A stretch of 64,000 bases of DNA from Cheilinus undulatus. Lineage: Eukaryota; Chordata; Actinopteri; Labriformes; Labridae. A program made the translations under genes and the position numbers. This document shows positions 32,698-46,700 of the stretch, one piece after another. Position 1 is the first letter of the stretch. The number at the start of each line of letters is the position of its first letter. The notes beneath the pieces were generated by a model that was not told the origin of the DNA, did no database searches, and saw only the letters and a program-made list of their open reading frames with translations. The stretch lies in contig NC_054875.1 in the NCBI RefSeq assembly GCF_018320785.1, positions 29,765,157 to 29,829,156 on the forward strand, written 5' to 3'.

Positions 32698-35025
32698 TAT
32701 AGTCTATTGTTTGCCTCTGCCTGTGTCGTCATTGGAAATTAGCAGCCAGCCCCATGTGGTGTATTTTTGTTCAATAAGGACTAAATTTGATTCAGATTTT
32801 AACTGATTGGATTGGGTTAAATTCGTCCATTTCCTGGGAACAAACTGTCAGACTGCTCCTTCCTTTGATTTCCTTTATGTGACATAGGATTGGTTTTGTT
32901 TTGTGTGTGACGGTGACGTCAGTGGCCTGACTGATGACGGTGTCCCCAGGCTTCCTCTACCGCCTCCCTCCATCACTCTCTGTCTCCCTGAGGGTCCTGT
33001 TAGCTTCATTCAGTCCTAATGTTCTGTGTTACTTAAACCCCAATCAGCAGCGAGGCACAGCTGCTCTCCCGGACCAATCTCAGCGCTCTTCATATCCACT
33101 GACCAAAAACACAACATTCAAACCAAGTGATGATTTAATGTGAAAAGATGTTTGATGTGTCACTTTTTCATCGCTGAGATTAGACTGCTTTGCTGCCAAA
33201 CTTCTCTATAAGCTCTAAGCCGCCGTCTGCCACATGGAGCTGGATGAGTAGTGCTCTCTGTGCCATCAATGGGTGGCTGGGCAGCAGCAGCAGCAGTAAA
33301 GTGTGTGAATGAATCTGGGGTGTGGTACACAGGCAGTAATAGGGTGGAGAAGTGACGCAGTTACGTAAGCCGGCCCTGATGACTCATGCCTGCTGTTATT
33401 AACACACACTGCAGTTATGAGCCACCTTTAGTTATGTGCATTTGAGAGACTCATAAGCCACCTTAAGACCTGCTTCCTCAGTGTGAGAATAGTTCACACC
33501 CCTGTAACACTAACCTTTGAAAGGACTCTGATAAAGGGGATTTGCATAGGTTATAGTGAAGAGATCAATATTATGTAACTCATTCCATTCAGTTTTATTT
33601 TACTAGCGCTGGAAAATCGGGTTATTCCATTGGCTGAGAGTGTCAGGTGGATATGGAGCTGTATATGGAGCACACTCACTGCTTCACAGTTTTATTGATT
33701 TGTAAATCATTCATTCAAACCATTAGATCACATAAGAGCCATGATCCTCCATGAAAATTGTCCTAAAAATGTTTTGCTAATCTACACCAACAGTGCAATG
33801 TTTTCATAACCTGTTTTTGTCAGCTCAGTATGATTTATAGATGTAGAAAATCCCCAGAAGAGTAAGGAATACCCCGGACAAGGTTAAGAGCTTGCTGTCT
33901 TTCTGCCGCCTACACATGCAGACCTCGTCTGAAGCCAGCAGCCTTTTGGGGTTTTTAGAAGATTCCTGTTTTTCTGGCTTCTCTACATCACATGCTCTGG
34001 GAAGTTGTCCAATACAAAATATTACAGGAAATTTCTCATTCGCCATTCACAATGGCAGTAAACATAAATCTGACATATTAAAGTTAGCCATCATGCTCCT
34101 TCATGTGATATTGATGTTTTTACATTTCATCTGTTGTGTCATAATAGGGTGGATTTTAATTGCAGAAGGATGATTAAAACACTCTGTCTTTAGGCTACAC
34201 ACTGATCCACGAAAACCACGAAAAACAATAAATGATCTTGTCCTGATAATATGACAAACACTGTTACAGTTACATGTATCTGAGAGCAAAAGTAGGTTGA
34301 GTTTGTTGCTCTAAATATACAAGGAGGAAGTGGAACGCTTCAGACAAAGAGAGAGTGGAAGGACTGCAAATCAGAGTTGAACAGACAGAATATTGTATCA
34401 TGATGCTCCATCCCACTTCTGCTGCCGAGAACACTGAAGTACTGTTCCTGCACTGCGCGCCTATAATGGCCCACAGAACAGCAGCATTCAAGACAAAGAA
34501 TTCACAAATACCACAATAAGTATTCATTTATTCCAATGAATAACTGCGATTGTTTTGTTTTAATGCACCACTGGAGGGTTTATCTATTTTTACCACTTTC
34601 AAAAAGGAAACTTGGATGTGTGGAAAATGGCCGGAAGAATTATGCAGATCATATGCTTGGGTAAAAACTAAAATACTACGCTGTTAAAAGACTCCAACAC
34701 TGGGATAAAGTTCTGTATTAAAATGTAATATAAGTAGTAAATCCAATATTTATCCTATCATTGAATGCAAATTCTAGATCCTCACACCAGAGATGGACAA
34801 CTTTGGTTGGGAGCAATAAAGAGTAACGTATCGTGTTGTATCATATTTAATCACATCACCCTAGCTGACAACTGCTGTAAGACAACGATATTAAACGCGT
34901 GGCTCTTATGCTGACTTTTGGCTCTTTTAAGTCTAACTTGGAAAAAGACCTGCCCCAGAAAACCTTAAAAAGGGACATTCTAACCTCAGAAATGTTCAAT
35001 AGCTAGTCACATCTCTGAGTGTTGG
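32698..35025. other. Intergenic DNA without a recognised gene
   Basis: No supported exon. About 32.9-33.47 kb is more GC-rich and complex (ggtgacgtcagtggcctgac, gtgacgcagttacgtaagcc) and contains full or half CRE/AP-1-like motifs, so it may be regulatory. The rest is AT-rich. Confidence 0.45.
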
Positions 35026-36190
35026 GCACTGATACTGCTGAACAGAATCCGTGATCCGCTGCACCAACACCAGCAGCCTGAACGGTCCAGCTTTACACAT
35101 AAGAGGTATACGGTAGACCGCATCCTGGCACTTTGGGTCCTCACTGAACCCTCTATTGAATTTTTCTATTGGGAGTTCAATAGAGGGTTGCTTGCAGCCA
35201 GTGTTGACTTCAGGAAGGTGAGTAAAGATGCCCTCTGGAGGATTTTGGAGCTCTGTGGGATCTGCTCTATATTCTGTTACAGGGAGTACTGTGAAGAGTG
35301 GATGCTCCACCTTTGATGTCTTCCCAGTTGATTGTGGGGTGAGGCAGGGGTGCTCCCTAGCCTCTACGCTCCTCAGTACCTGAATGGACTGCATGATGGG
35401 ATGAGTAACAGGGTCTGAAAACTGTTGAGTGTTATTTGCTGATGATGCTGTCATCCTTGGGGGGACTGTAGATGTTCGTGTGGGGGACATCTACATTTAA
35501 CTTGCTGAATGAGGAGGCCAAAACATTGTGAATGCATGTTTCCTGGGCTAACACAAATATGCAGGCATTTGGGGACGCCTTGGATGTTGCCATTGAATCT
35601 GTGTCTGTGAATGGTCCAAGTGTGTAAGTTGAAGAGCAGTTCACCTTCCTTGTCAGTGTAATCCATCGGCCTGGGAACTGCAAGGCTGAGATCAACCACT
35701 GACTTGGACTCTCATATGGGGAGAAGGGTTCGCTAAGCAAGACAGAATGGTGTTTCTACTATCTGAACATGCGTCTTTTGGTCCTTGGTCCTTCCAGTCT
35801 AACTATACTCTAGTGACTCCTGGATGTTGACCGATGCCAAAGGCACTGACTGGACTCCTTTGTAGCAATTTCTCTTCTGTGGATCTTTGGGCATCCTTGG
35901 TAAGACCGTGTGTCTAATGCTGATGTTCTCAGGGGAGCGGGAATAGGAAGAGTCAGCTGCCTGATAACAGAAATGGCAGCTGCTCCAGTTCACGGCATAA
36001 TTGGTACCCAGGACCCAGAGGGCCAGTCCGGATGCCTGGGGCGACCACGTGCGTTGTGGACGGGGCAGCTGGGAGGAGATGGGGCATGGACCTAGTGCAG
36101 GCCTGGAGGATGGCCATCAGGAGCCAGAGCAATTCAGGACCAAAGTTGACGTGGCAGTACTGTGCTATGTTCCCATACCTGTTCGGACCA
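35026..36190 (+). pseudogene. Decayed non-LTR retrotransposon (RT region)
   Basis: Plus-strand fragments in conserved order match fish jockey/I-like LINE ORF2: LLNRIRDPLHQHQQPE, TVDRILALWV, DALWRILELCGI, GVRQGC-like codons near 35335-35350, and ttatttgctgatgatgctgt encoding the catalytic FADDA box (about 35430). Near the C-terminus come a segment ending NADVLRGAGIGRVSCL and AWRMAI. Many stops and frameshifts separate them. The minus-strand 164-codon open frame here is antisense to the RT. Confidence 0.8.
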
Positions 36191-39100
36191 GAAAGAAGAA
36201 TGATGTAAATGAAAGGTGAAACTAAGCTCTCTGCATGCTCTGATAACTGTACATGTATTTTTTGTATTATTTTTTTGTATTCACACCCCCTAGTGTAGAT
36301 TATGGCTCATGCAAAGGTATTTTTTCAACAATTTGGTGCTTTATTTGAGCAGGGTTGACTAACGCTGCTAAAAGGTGAGGAAGTGAATTTGGCGCATCAA
36401 ATTAAAGACCTTTTAGAAACTAAATAAAACAGAAATGATGGAAACACAAAGAGAAGTCCTTGGCACCCAATTCTGGTAACTTCATTGTTTTCACTTACCA
36501 AAAATTGCAAGCGAACTCCTGGACACTATCTAAATTGCACAAATATATTGGCAATGTTTTGGTACTACAACAAAGCCAATGTATTTGTGTATTTAGATAC
36601 TGTGCAGGAGTTTCCTTGAAACGTTTCACGAATTACCTGCTTTCCTAAGCAGCTGTCTCATGAAATGAAAAGTTTTTTTCTAAAGTTCAGGCACCTTATG
36701 AGATTATTGCTCTTTAAAACCTTTATACAAATATCAATAATGCTGCTTAAAGTCTAAAATGAGTAGATGTAGGGAAAATGTTCTTTGATATGTTCTATTG
36801 CAGTGTTAAACATGAGCCATTTTCTCAGATCTGTCAATTTGTTTGACAGGCTTCAGAGGTCCCTGTCCTCACTGTGACATCATTATTTGGTCACTAATGC
36901 TGTAGAAGAACCTCCCGAGGCCCCAGACTTTCTCTTTGGCAGGCTCACAGATTCTGTACTGAGAGCAACATATGGCCTTATGTGAATGGCATACCAGACA
37001 GCAAGACGGTTCCCAGTGTGGCCTCCTGCGTGGATCCCAACATGAACACATGATCGACAGACGACCTTTAGTGTTTGTTGGGTCTAGCTAGGCACGAGGG
37101 ATGTTCCCGTCTCATTCTCCGTGCTGCAGATTAAACTGAAAACAAATACCACTTTGTTCTCATGCTTGGTGAGCGCAGGCTACTGAACATCACCGGATGG
37201 TGAAATTGGCCAAGAAATGGGAGACTTCTGGTGTAAACAGATGGCTGCCTCGCTCTGCCACTAGTATTCCATGTGGCTCCGCTTTACACATGACCCAGTA
37301 TTCCTCCTGCCAAATGTAACACTTTTCTCTGCTCCTCTGAGGACTAACATGTCTCTTAGAAAAGATTTATGTTGCATAAGAGGGAGTTGGGAGGGTTGTT
37401 TAGAAAAGATAGTATATCTGCAGTGTGTTCCTGGAGAGATAAGATACTTCCTGTTAGATGGACTGAGTCTGGCGTGACTAGATAGATGCTGTAACAGCAA
37501 TCATTTGAATCTTACAGCATTTCAAGGAAGATCCACATATGATTTAGAGTACTAAGTTAAAGTCAGTTATGGGAAAATGTTACATTTTACAGCATGGTGA
37601 CAAACTGTAGAGATAAGAGTCTCAATGTGAACCTCCTCTCTACATGTGTTGGCCTGTCTACTGCTAGATCTACTCATATTTCCATTACAAACATGGGGAA
37701 GTAGGAAGCATTGCAAATGGCTTCAATGTGATTCAACGTTTCCGAGAATCAAATGGCAATCCCGAGCTAAAGCAGATGAAATCACTGATGAAACATGCCA
37801 TTCGAATAGTTACACATACCTTCATTAAACCATGGCTAAAGGGTATTTCCCTGTTCCAATACTACGGCTAATGGATACAGATTTGGAGGAAATGTAAAAA
37901 TTTCATGCCGTCATTGCAGCTTGTAACAAGAATACATTGTATTCCTCTGCTTTGTATAGACGCTTTCTCTCACAAATAAAGACGGCACGGCTGGGAGGAC
38001 AGCAAGCACAACATCCACTATGTCATCCCCTCTGCTGTTGCATGATGTCAGTGACAGCAGTCGGCAAAATACTGAGATTAGGATTATTCTCCCTGGCCCT
38101 GAACATCTGCTGTACACAGGCATACTGAGACCAGTGGGAGTAAAAATCCCTGCAGTAAAGATGGCAGTTATTCAGATGAGATTGGCTTTTTTCAACATTT
38201 GATCGCTTATAGGTTTACAAATTACGCCCCAATTATTATTTCATGGAATTACAAACAGTAATTAATTCTTCAGACAGCAACATGAATTGGCCCTCATTTA
38301 GAAATGGCTTGACACTCCTCATTCAGCAAGGGCGATCTAAATAAAAGGACTATTCCGGTTATTGTGCATCAGAGGCAGCAGCAGCTGTGACATTATTGTC
38401 AGTCATGCAGTATGCTAAGTATGCTCTTATAACCACAGCAGGTGTGAACCAGCTCTGACTGGCTTCTGTGTGGCTTCTGTGTAGCTTCTACCACACACAG
38501 CAGCACATACACATAAATACGACCGTGCTGGCTAACAGACACATGCCCCCTCCCACCCCCATCCGGAGCTTAAAATCCTGTCAGTCTCCTGCACATCTGC
38601 TTCCCCATCGACTACTGCTGAGTAAGCACTGAAGGAGCCTCTGCTTCCCTTCATGGGTGATCATAACAGGACGACAGTATGCCACAAATCTGCCAGATGA
38701 ACAGTTTCAGACACAAGTAATGTCACAGGAAAGAAGAACACAAAGAATCGCTTGTGATAAAAAAATGTTTTTTGGCTGATAAATGTTGCCAATCAAAGGC
38801 TTCACTTTAAAAGCTCAAACTTCTTAGGGACCTGCACCATTTCAGGCCTTTTTTCTGCTGGCTAAAAGAGTCAATGAGTCATAAGTTTTCCTTCGCTATT
38901 GTTTTTGATATAGCTGGTATCATAAGCCCCGCCTCTTCTTGGTTTTGAATAGTGAATGAAGGAGAAGTGACGCTGGTGAGCGTGGCAGTGATCCAAAATG
39001 TAACTTTTTTTTACAGAGAGCCTGTGAACACCAGTGCAAAATAAATAAATAAAAATAGCAAACAAATGTCAGTAACGGATCACCTAAACCTCCTTTACCA

Positions 39101-39771
39101 AATTTCTGGTTTGTGCTGAGTTTGGCACCCCCTGTGGAAAAGAAGAGAAATCTTTGTCTCTTGCTGACTCTGCTGATTCTAATGACTCGGGCTGTCAAAT
39201 ATAAGAAAATGAATTGAAGAGTGTAGATTATTAATAACCATAACAAATTTTGCCAAGAAATATATTCTATTATTTTGGAAAAATGTATCCTTATGTATCT
39301 TTATGTTGTTGTTTTTCTTTTTAATCAAATTTCTGAATTTCTACCCTTAGAGAGATTAACTTTTAAAACAACATAACTGAGGCCACGTTTCAAGACCTCT
39401 GGCTCCCTTCAGTAACATGTTTGGAAAACTTCTTCTAATAACTGACATGGTGAAGTGAAGACAGGATACCTCATAGTAAATTTAAAATGTTAAATCTTTT
39501 TCCTTCTATAAATGTGTTGCTGTCTTAGTATCTCCTGTTTACTTCAAAAAGAAATTTAAGCAGGTTTTTGTATGCACCCATGTATTTCCACAAACTTAAG
39601 CACCCCATATCTGAACAAAGTATTGCCTCACTGGGGACAAATAAAGTTCTTGAATCTGTTTCTTGTTTATTGAAATAATGTTTGTACTTTTATTCATTTA
39701 TTTTTTTCATAAGTATTTTTCCCTCATTTATTCATATATTTGAATTTGCTGTTAAACAATTTTGTTTATTT
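36191..39771. other. Intergenic DNA, no gene recognised
   Basis: Short open frames on both strands overlap and show no family signature. The stretch at about 38.34-38.66 kb is less AT-rich and not obviously repetitive, so it could hold conserved non-coding DNA. Confidence 0.45.
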
Positions 39772-40049
39772 TAGGGCTGTCAAAAAATGAAATTTTTTCA
39801 TCACAATTAATCTCAGGAATTCTGTAATTAATCACAATTAATTGCATCAATTTTTTCTCATTTCAAAATGACGTTTTTTTTGTTTTTGTTTGTTTGTTTG
39901 TTTTTTACAACCGAAACTGTTTTTTGTGTCATTTTGGATTTTTCTACTGTCTTAACCTAAGGGTAATTGACTTCCAGTTTGGATACAGACCTGATTAATT
40001 GTGGACCTTGATTAATCACAATCAATGCAATTCATCTTGACAGTCCTAG
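39772..40049. mobile_element. 'tagggctgtcaa' TIR element, copy 1
   Basis: Begins tagggctgtcaaaaaatgaa with repeated attaatcacaattaattgca, and ends catcttgacagtcctag, an inverted repeat of the start. It shares an internal block (ctactgtcttaacctaaggg ... gacttccagtttggatac) with the copy at 50.6 kb. No coding capacity. Confidence 0.72.
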
Positions 40050-40144
40050 TTTATTCATTTAGGAGGAGGTTGGGACTGTATGGTTGGAAGCATGGGTGGG
40101 AGTTTGGTTGTGTTCTCTTGTGTTTGTTATATCCTGGCTGCTGT

Positions 40145-40585
40145 AAGCATTGTGAAAAATAATAAAATTAAAAATTTATCGTGATCAATTTCCCCAATTT
40201 GGGATTGCTTTATTTTGAAATCAAAACTTATTTTACATTTATTTACTGTCTTAAACTAAGGGTAACAAACTTCCTGTTTTGATGAAAACCTGCATTTATT
40301 CTGAAAGATATAAAGGACCTATAACATGAACCTTAACATGGCAAAAGGAACTTGTCATGGATGGAAAGGAAAATACGAGGACAGTGAAGTGAGTGAGTTT
40401 TTTAGCACTGAGTTGACACTTTAAGGCGCAGTGGTGAACTTATTTCACATCAACATGGCTGCAGGGTGATGTTGCAGTGACTTAGCCAACATGTGCTGAA
40501 AGGAACGATAAAGCATGTGATTGTGATTTAAAAAAATGCTCTAATTAGGGACCTCAATTAATTGCTGTTAATGCTGACAGCCCAA
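40145..40585. repeat. Second, partial element of the same family
   Basis: It contains cgtgatcaatttccccaatt, ttactgtcttaaactaaggg, aacttcctgttttgatg and a right end ttaattgctgttaatgctga followed by cagccc. These fit a longer version of the same non-coding family, placed directly after copy 1. The left terminus is not clear. Confidence 0.55.
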
Positions 40586-43490
40586 CAAATAGCACAAACT
40601 CTTGTTCCAAATGTCTACTGTGCTTCTTAAAATACATTTTTTGCTTTAAAAAGAAATGAAAAATCTGTTGCATGATGCATGATGTTTATCACTTTGTGTG
40701 GCACCTACCCTCTTTCAATGCTTTTAGGCATTTATAATAACCATAATGAAAAAGTTAAACCTATCACAGATGGTCTAATTTGCATTTTTAGGTAAAATTA
40801 ACATTTTACCATTAATTTCAGACTGTTTTATAACCTGTTAAAAAATCAAATATAGGAGTTTTAATTTGGCTCAAGGCATTTCTTATACCCTATTTCTTGG
40901 GCAACTTTGTAACTGGGGAAAAAAACATGCAACTGAGACCCCACACTGAGGCTTTGAAGTTGGCAGCAGTGCAGAAAAAATGATTTATAATTAGAGAAAA
41001 GTAAAAGCCTATGCTTAACTCTCAGGTGAGACCGTGTTGTGAAGTTTGAGCCAGAATTCAATAAAAGCAGCTGTGAGGGAATCCCACACATGAACAGCAA
41101 CGGCATGCCATATCTATGTAATGCAATAAAAACAGATTTACAAGGGTGTGTTTACATTTAAACTATTACTCATTTGTGACGCGCTGCCAATGTACTTTGG
41201 ATGCACAGATAAGACCTGTCTGCTAAATGATTCTCACTCCCATCATCCTCAGGCAGTGTACTCCTACTTTTCATACTCATACTGCAGCTACCTGCTGCCT
41301 CTGCCTTATCGTGGGTGTATTTTCTGACTTAATCATAGGTTTGCCCTGCAGGTATGTGGCCAGCCAGGTTCAGTCACGCTGAAAAACCCATCAATCAACA
41401 GCTTTTATAATCACAACTACGTGGTGTTACTAGGGCAAGTCCCTTCATGTGCTGCATTGCTGCTGAGAAAGTTGAAAGATTTCCCTTTTGCCCTCCTACA
41501 ATATTCACAGGTATGTTAGCCCCCTGAAGCTGGAACATGAGTGTTTTAGAGCAGTATTTAAGTCATTAAATCCCAAAGAGTGACAGTTGTTGGATCATGA
41601 GCTGCTGCACTCATCAACTACAGACCATTTCCCTCCCCCTATTTTGCTTTCCAGCCTTCAAAAGCTTGGCTTCTACTTGTAAAATGATTTCTTCAGGGAA
41701 GGGAATCCACTGCATCATCTTTCTGTCAACTGGCAAATAAATAACATTTGAAGAAATCTCCCTGACAGTACGAAAAACAGAGCAGGGAGCAGCAATAGAG
41801 CATAACTTTTAGATAACTCCAAAACACAGCAAACAAAACCATAAACACCCATATTTTATATAATCAAACCTGAGCTGAGCTCTGTTTTTCTTAAATTAAA
41901 ACTGCCCTACATTATCTTCAAATATCTGTCCTCTTCTTTGGAATCACATTTGTGTTAAAGAGAAAATACTTCCTCCTGACAGAGCACAAATGGCATAAAC
42001 TTCCTTTTCTAAATGACAGCATGGATGTGAAGATATTAAAGCATTCTCATTTCCTCTTTTAAAACAACATCATGCATTTATGTCCCTACAGGATATTACA
42101 TTTCTTCTGATAAATGTTTAATTCATTATAAAACGACTAAAATTTGTTGATCCAAAGCTTATTCAGTTTAAATAGCTATCGCACGACATTGTTATCAAAT
42201 TGTATAACTGCAGAGGAGAGCTTTTCGGAAGTCTTGCCTATGTGTGTTAGAGGACGTGCTGTGTCATCTTCCTCTTCCTTTAAGCGCTCTTTGACTGACT
42301 GGTGGAGGGTGTGTCTGCTCTGTGGTATTGACAGATCTGGCCCTGTCACTTGTGTTTGTGTCAGAAAGGCCTGTGGGAGACAGGAAGCCAGGCATCAAAG
42401 TGGACAGAAAAAGGACATCTGGCCACACCTAGAGTCTACTCACAGCACTGTTTCTCTAAGCCCCTCACCAAAGAACCACCAAGGAGAAAAAGAAGAAAAA
42501 CAGAAGGTATTCAAGTAAAAATATACAATATATTTGTTGTATAAACTTGTACAGAATGTCTTGGACATTTAGCTTTACATATACTTTGCATAAGGGTCAA
42601 AAAGGGTCACATTTGCATCCTTCATGATTTTCGAGAAAATGTCCCCAGAACAACCACATTTTATGTACATTTTTACAAACAAAAACAGCCCTTGGATGCA
42701 TTTAAAGAGGCCATGTTGACAAGATACAGATGCCTTGTATAAAAATCCCTGAAAAAGTCTCTCTGTGAGGTAAGAAGACATTTGTTTTAAACTCATTTTC
42801 TTTCATTCCCTCTCATACACCGATCTGAGACGAGACTGGCAACAGAGAACAGCTAATTACACATCAGGTTTCCCTTAACATTGCTGTGCCACAGAGGGAG
42901 TAGCTGCAGACTGAAGACTGTGGGATAAAAAAAAAATAAGGTGCGCATTCATTCCTTTTACACACTTATCATGTACACATTTGCTCCAAAGGCCAGTCCT
43001 ATACAACATATCTCGACCTGGTTACAAACAAACATCTCGATATCGTGTTAGGGTATGGCAAAGGCCTCCACAACAACAGGCAACATGACCTAAATGTTAT
43101 AAAACAAAGGTCATTGGTAATCACATGCAAATAATGCTGTTATAAGCAACAGAAAGTACAGTAGCATATTTGTTTTAACTTTTAGCCTAATGGCCACTTG
43201 ATGTTTGAAAACAAGAAAATAATGCTTTGTATGGCAAATTAATTCTGCTATAATTCAAAGAGCTGCAACCAGTCATAAGAGGATAAAAACTGGACAATAA
43301 TTTGAGGCCGGATTACTGTAGTAGCTTATTTACCTCAGCTGGAGTACCATCAACACTTCTTAGTTACACATTCTGATTGGCCAAAGTATTCTTTGAGACC
43401 ATCAAGGCAATATTCATAACTGATACAAAGACATAGAAAATATCCACTTAACAGCTGGTGAATAACAGATAACAGTCAAACAACATTCCT
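40586..43490. other. Intergenic region downstream of dusp7
   Basis: No gene recognised. An open frame at 42144-42518 (+) has no family resemblance. Part of 42.5-43.5 kb may be dusp7 3' UTR if a distal poly(A) site is used. Confidence 0.4.
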
Positions 43491-43492
43491 AG

Positions 43493-43498
43493 TTTAAT
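43493..43498 (-). terminator. dusp7: Candidate dusp7 poly(A) signal
   Basis: On the minus strand this reads ATTAAA, about 270 nt after the dusp7 stop. No canonical AATAAA was seen closer. Related genes often have longer 3' UTRs, so this may not be the main site. Confidence 0.3.
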
Positions 43499-43768
43499 AG
43501 AAAAGTTATGAAAAGTCCTGCTGTTATGGCTGCACATGACTATTGATTAATGCCATGTATGGTGGACAACAGACTTCCTCCTCCATGTTAAGGCATTGGG
43601 ACTTGATCGAAGACTCCTTGCATTCATGCTCTGTTCCTTTAAAAGATCAATTCATTTCCTTTTGGTGCACAACTGCCTCGCTGCTCGTGACAGCTAGTTA
43701 TGCATTTGACATGCTCAAGACACCAAAGGACGGGACCACAAAAAAAAAAAAGACTTTCCAATGGACCC

Positions 43769-46700
43769 TCATGTAGACTCAAGCGTGTCCAGCTGGAAGA
43801 CGTTGTGATTGGTCGGTGTGGTGAAGTAGAGCTGCTCCTTACTGGTGGATCGGTTGTCACAGGGGCTGTGCAGCCCCAGCGTCCTCTCAAAGTCCAGGAG
43901 TTGTCCCATGAAGTTGAAGTTTGGGGAAATGTTGGACTTTTTCCTCTTGACAAAGTCATAAGCGTCATTGAGAGAGAGGTTGAGCCTCTGCATCAGGTAG
44001 GCCACGGTGACAGTGACTGAGCGGCTGATACCGGCCAGGCAATGGACCAGGATGCCACACTGCTGAGACCGAGCCTCATCTGGAAGAAGAAATGGAAACT
44101 GAAGTCAACAAATGATTTTTTTCTGAGACATCTTTTAAAACACAGTAATCATGACTAGGGCTGGGCAATTATGGCAAAAATCTAAATCATGATTAATTGA
44201 ACTTTTTACCTTGATTATGATTAATGAACGATTATCCCACCCCTAACCTCTCACTCTGTTCTGTAAATGTTTGTGTGATTTTAAAACAAACAACTAAAAT
44301 GAACAGGTACAGATTAACAATTTATGTTTATCTATAGAAACGTTTGAAATCGAAACACTCATCAGCTGAAATGAAAATGTTTTTTTAGTAAAAAGTCAGT
44401 TTTCCAAGAAAGGGGGAAAAAATTAAAATAATTGACACGGCAGGCTTTAATTGGATAGAGGCTCTAAATGTCGGTTTCGATTATTTTTTGATTAAGTGCC
44501 CAGCTCTAACCATGACTTATATTTTTTGCTCTCAATGAAAGTTCTTAGTTTTTTATCTATGGTTCAATTTGTAGACCTTATGTGGTTAACATAACAAAAG
44601 TGATCAAAGTGAATGTACCCAAAGCTTGTACTCTTGACTAAAAGCCTCTACTAACAGTGTTACTAATGCATTAGATCTAGGAAATGGTTTAACTAGTTCT
44701 CAGTACTGACATTGTCCAAAAACATATCTATTTCATAGAACAGATTAGTCGGAGGGTGTTTTTTTTTTTTTTTTTGTTTGATCTAAATAGTGTGCTGGAG
44801 TTTTCCATAAAGTTTTGATTTGTATTAAAAAGAAATTACCCAGTACTGGGTACCCAGGATGAAAATTTTGTTGCTGTGGTATCAACACGGGGAATCATAT
44901 TATTACATTTCATCATGACAACTAAGGGTGGACTGATTTTGGCTCACCATGGCCAATATTTAAACAGATTATTAGTGGCACAAGTGACCAAAAACTCATA
45001 TTTGGAACTGATATGCATTTATTACGACAAACAAGATACCTTTAATGTGAAAAAAAGTAAAACTGCATATTAGAAAAGAAAGTGAAATAAACAGTTAAGC
45101 ACTGTCTCTGTCAGCGTGAGAACAGCACTGCAACAGGAAGTGATGCCGTACACTTCCTGTGTCAGTGCCACACAGACCTCAATGCTGACTGGCTGGTAGT
45201 TGTTAGACATCAAGCTGTCAGATAGTGTTGTATGTAGGACATAAGTTGAGACTGTAGAGAGTGAAAACAAAGCCAGAGGAGACAACACACCTAGCAGTGA
45301 AGCTAGAGTAACACACCTTTAAATTGACTGATTATGGACGATTATTGGGAAAATAAACTGCTGATTAGGGATCTATGATACTGGAGTTTTGCCAATATCT
45401 GATATGCCAACATTTTAAAACTCATTTTGACCGATGCAGATATTTAACCCATTAAAGCCTGAAAACACAAATTATAGCCAGAAAATTATAATTTTTGGAA
45501 CTGAAATGTTTATTTCACTTTCTAAAAATCCAAATTTCCATAAAATTCAACACATATATTTTTTGTATCTCATTTGACATCTACATCTTTCAGGGCAATA
45601 AGAAGCAGCAAAATAACCTGCTGACACTGAGCTCCACAGTGCAAAAACAAAATTGCCTGAAATTTAGGATGGATTCGCTGTATTATTAGCTTTGTCAAAT
45701 GACTTATGTAGAGGCCATTGACGAGTTTTCCCTGGCACGAAGTTGTGTCATTCTTTATCATAAGAAAGTCCATGTAGTCATCAGGGTGACGGTTTTTAAG
45801 ACAGAAAATTAAAGTGGTGGTGTTAAAGGCATGTTGTCGAGCTCCTCCTAGCATGACATGTAGTTTAAAAGGGATGCAAACAGCTTCTTTGCTGTCTTGT
45901 TCCCACGCCTCAGACATCTCCCACACAGCTGACATATTGAGTTTGTCATTGTTGGCGCACGTCCGGCGTCATCACGTGCCCTTAATTATGACATCAGATT
46001 ATTGGCCGTACAGATCAGCATAAATGTTATTATCAGCCAATACAGATAATTAACTTTTTAAGCTATTATAAGCCGATACCAATATACTGTTGATAATATC
46101 GTGCATCCCTACTGCTGATACCAATAATCAGCTTAATGCCAAATACCTGCATCAATAATCAGCCAGGCCAATAATCAAGCTACCCTTCATGGCAACCCTG
46201 TCCCGTAAATAGTTACAGTTATAGCAAACAGTTGCCATCCAAACATGTTATGCATAAATTTTCACACTGCATACAAGCACAACCCCAGAGTGGAAACAAC
46301 ACTTCCTTCCTCATTCAACCACTACTTTTGGAAACTAGTTCATGATGACACACAGCTCTAAAACCATCAAACAAACAAGTTGAAAGCTGTGGTTTCAGGT
46401 GCATTCATGAAGGTAGAAGACAACAAATAGAAATGAAACAAAAGTGAAACATAATGCTTTTTTTGGAAAGCATAAAGACAGCTGTCCAAAGTGTGTGGTG
46501 AAAAGCATGTTGGGGAATTTCCAACTCTATTTTTATTTACATGATGTGTAATAGGTGTGAATCAAAACTAAGAAATAAATAGGGTGGATTAAGTCACTTG
46601 ATTATATACAGGTGTAACAGGAATCAAAGCAGTCAGAGAGTCCTCTTAGATACAAGTGCACCAACAGACTGGCATGTTAGTATTTACGCTGCAGATTTCA

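Noticed and set aside
34996-35490. 164-codon open frame on the minus strand
   Set aside because: Antisense to a decayed reverse transcriptase with FADDA and GVRQGC-like codons on the plus strand.
42144-42518. 124-codon plus-strand open frame
   Set aside because: No family motif, AT-rich start, no convincing splice sites or neighbours; not enough to call a gene.
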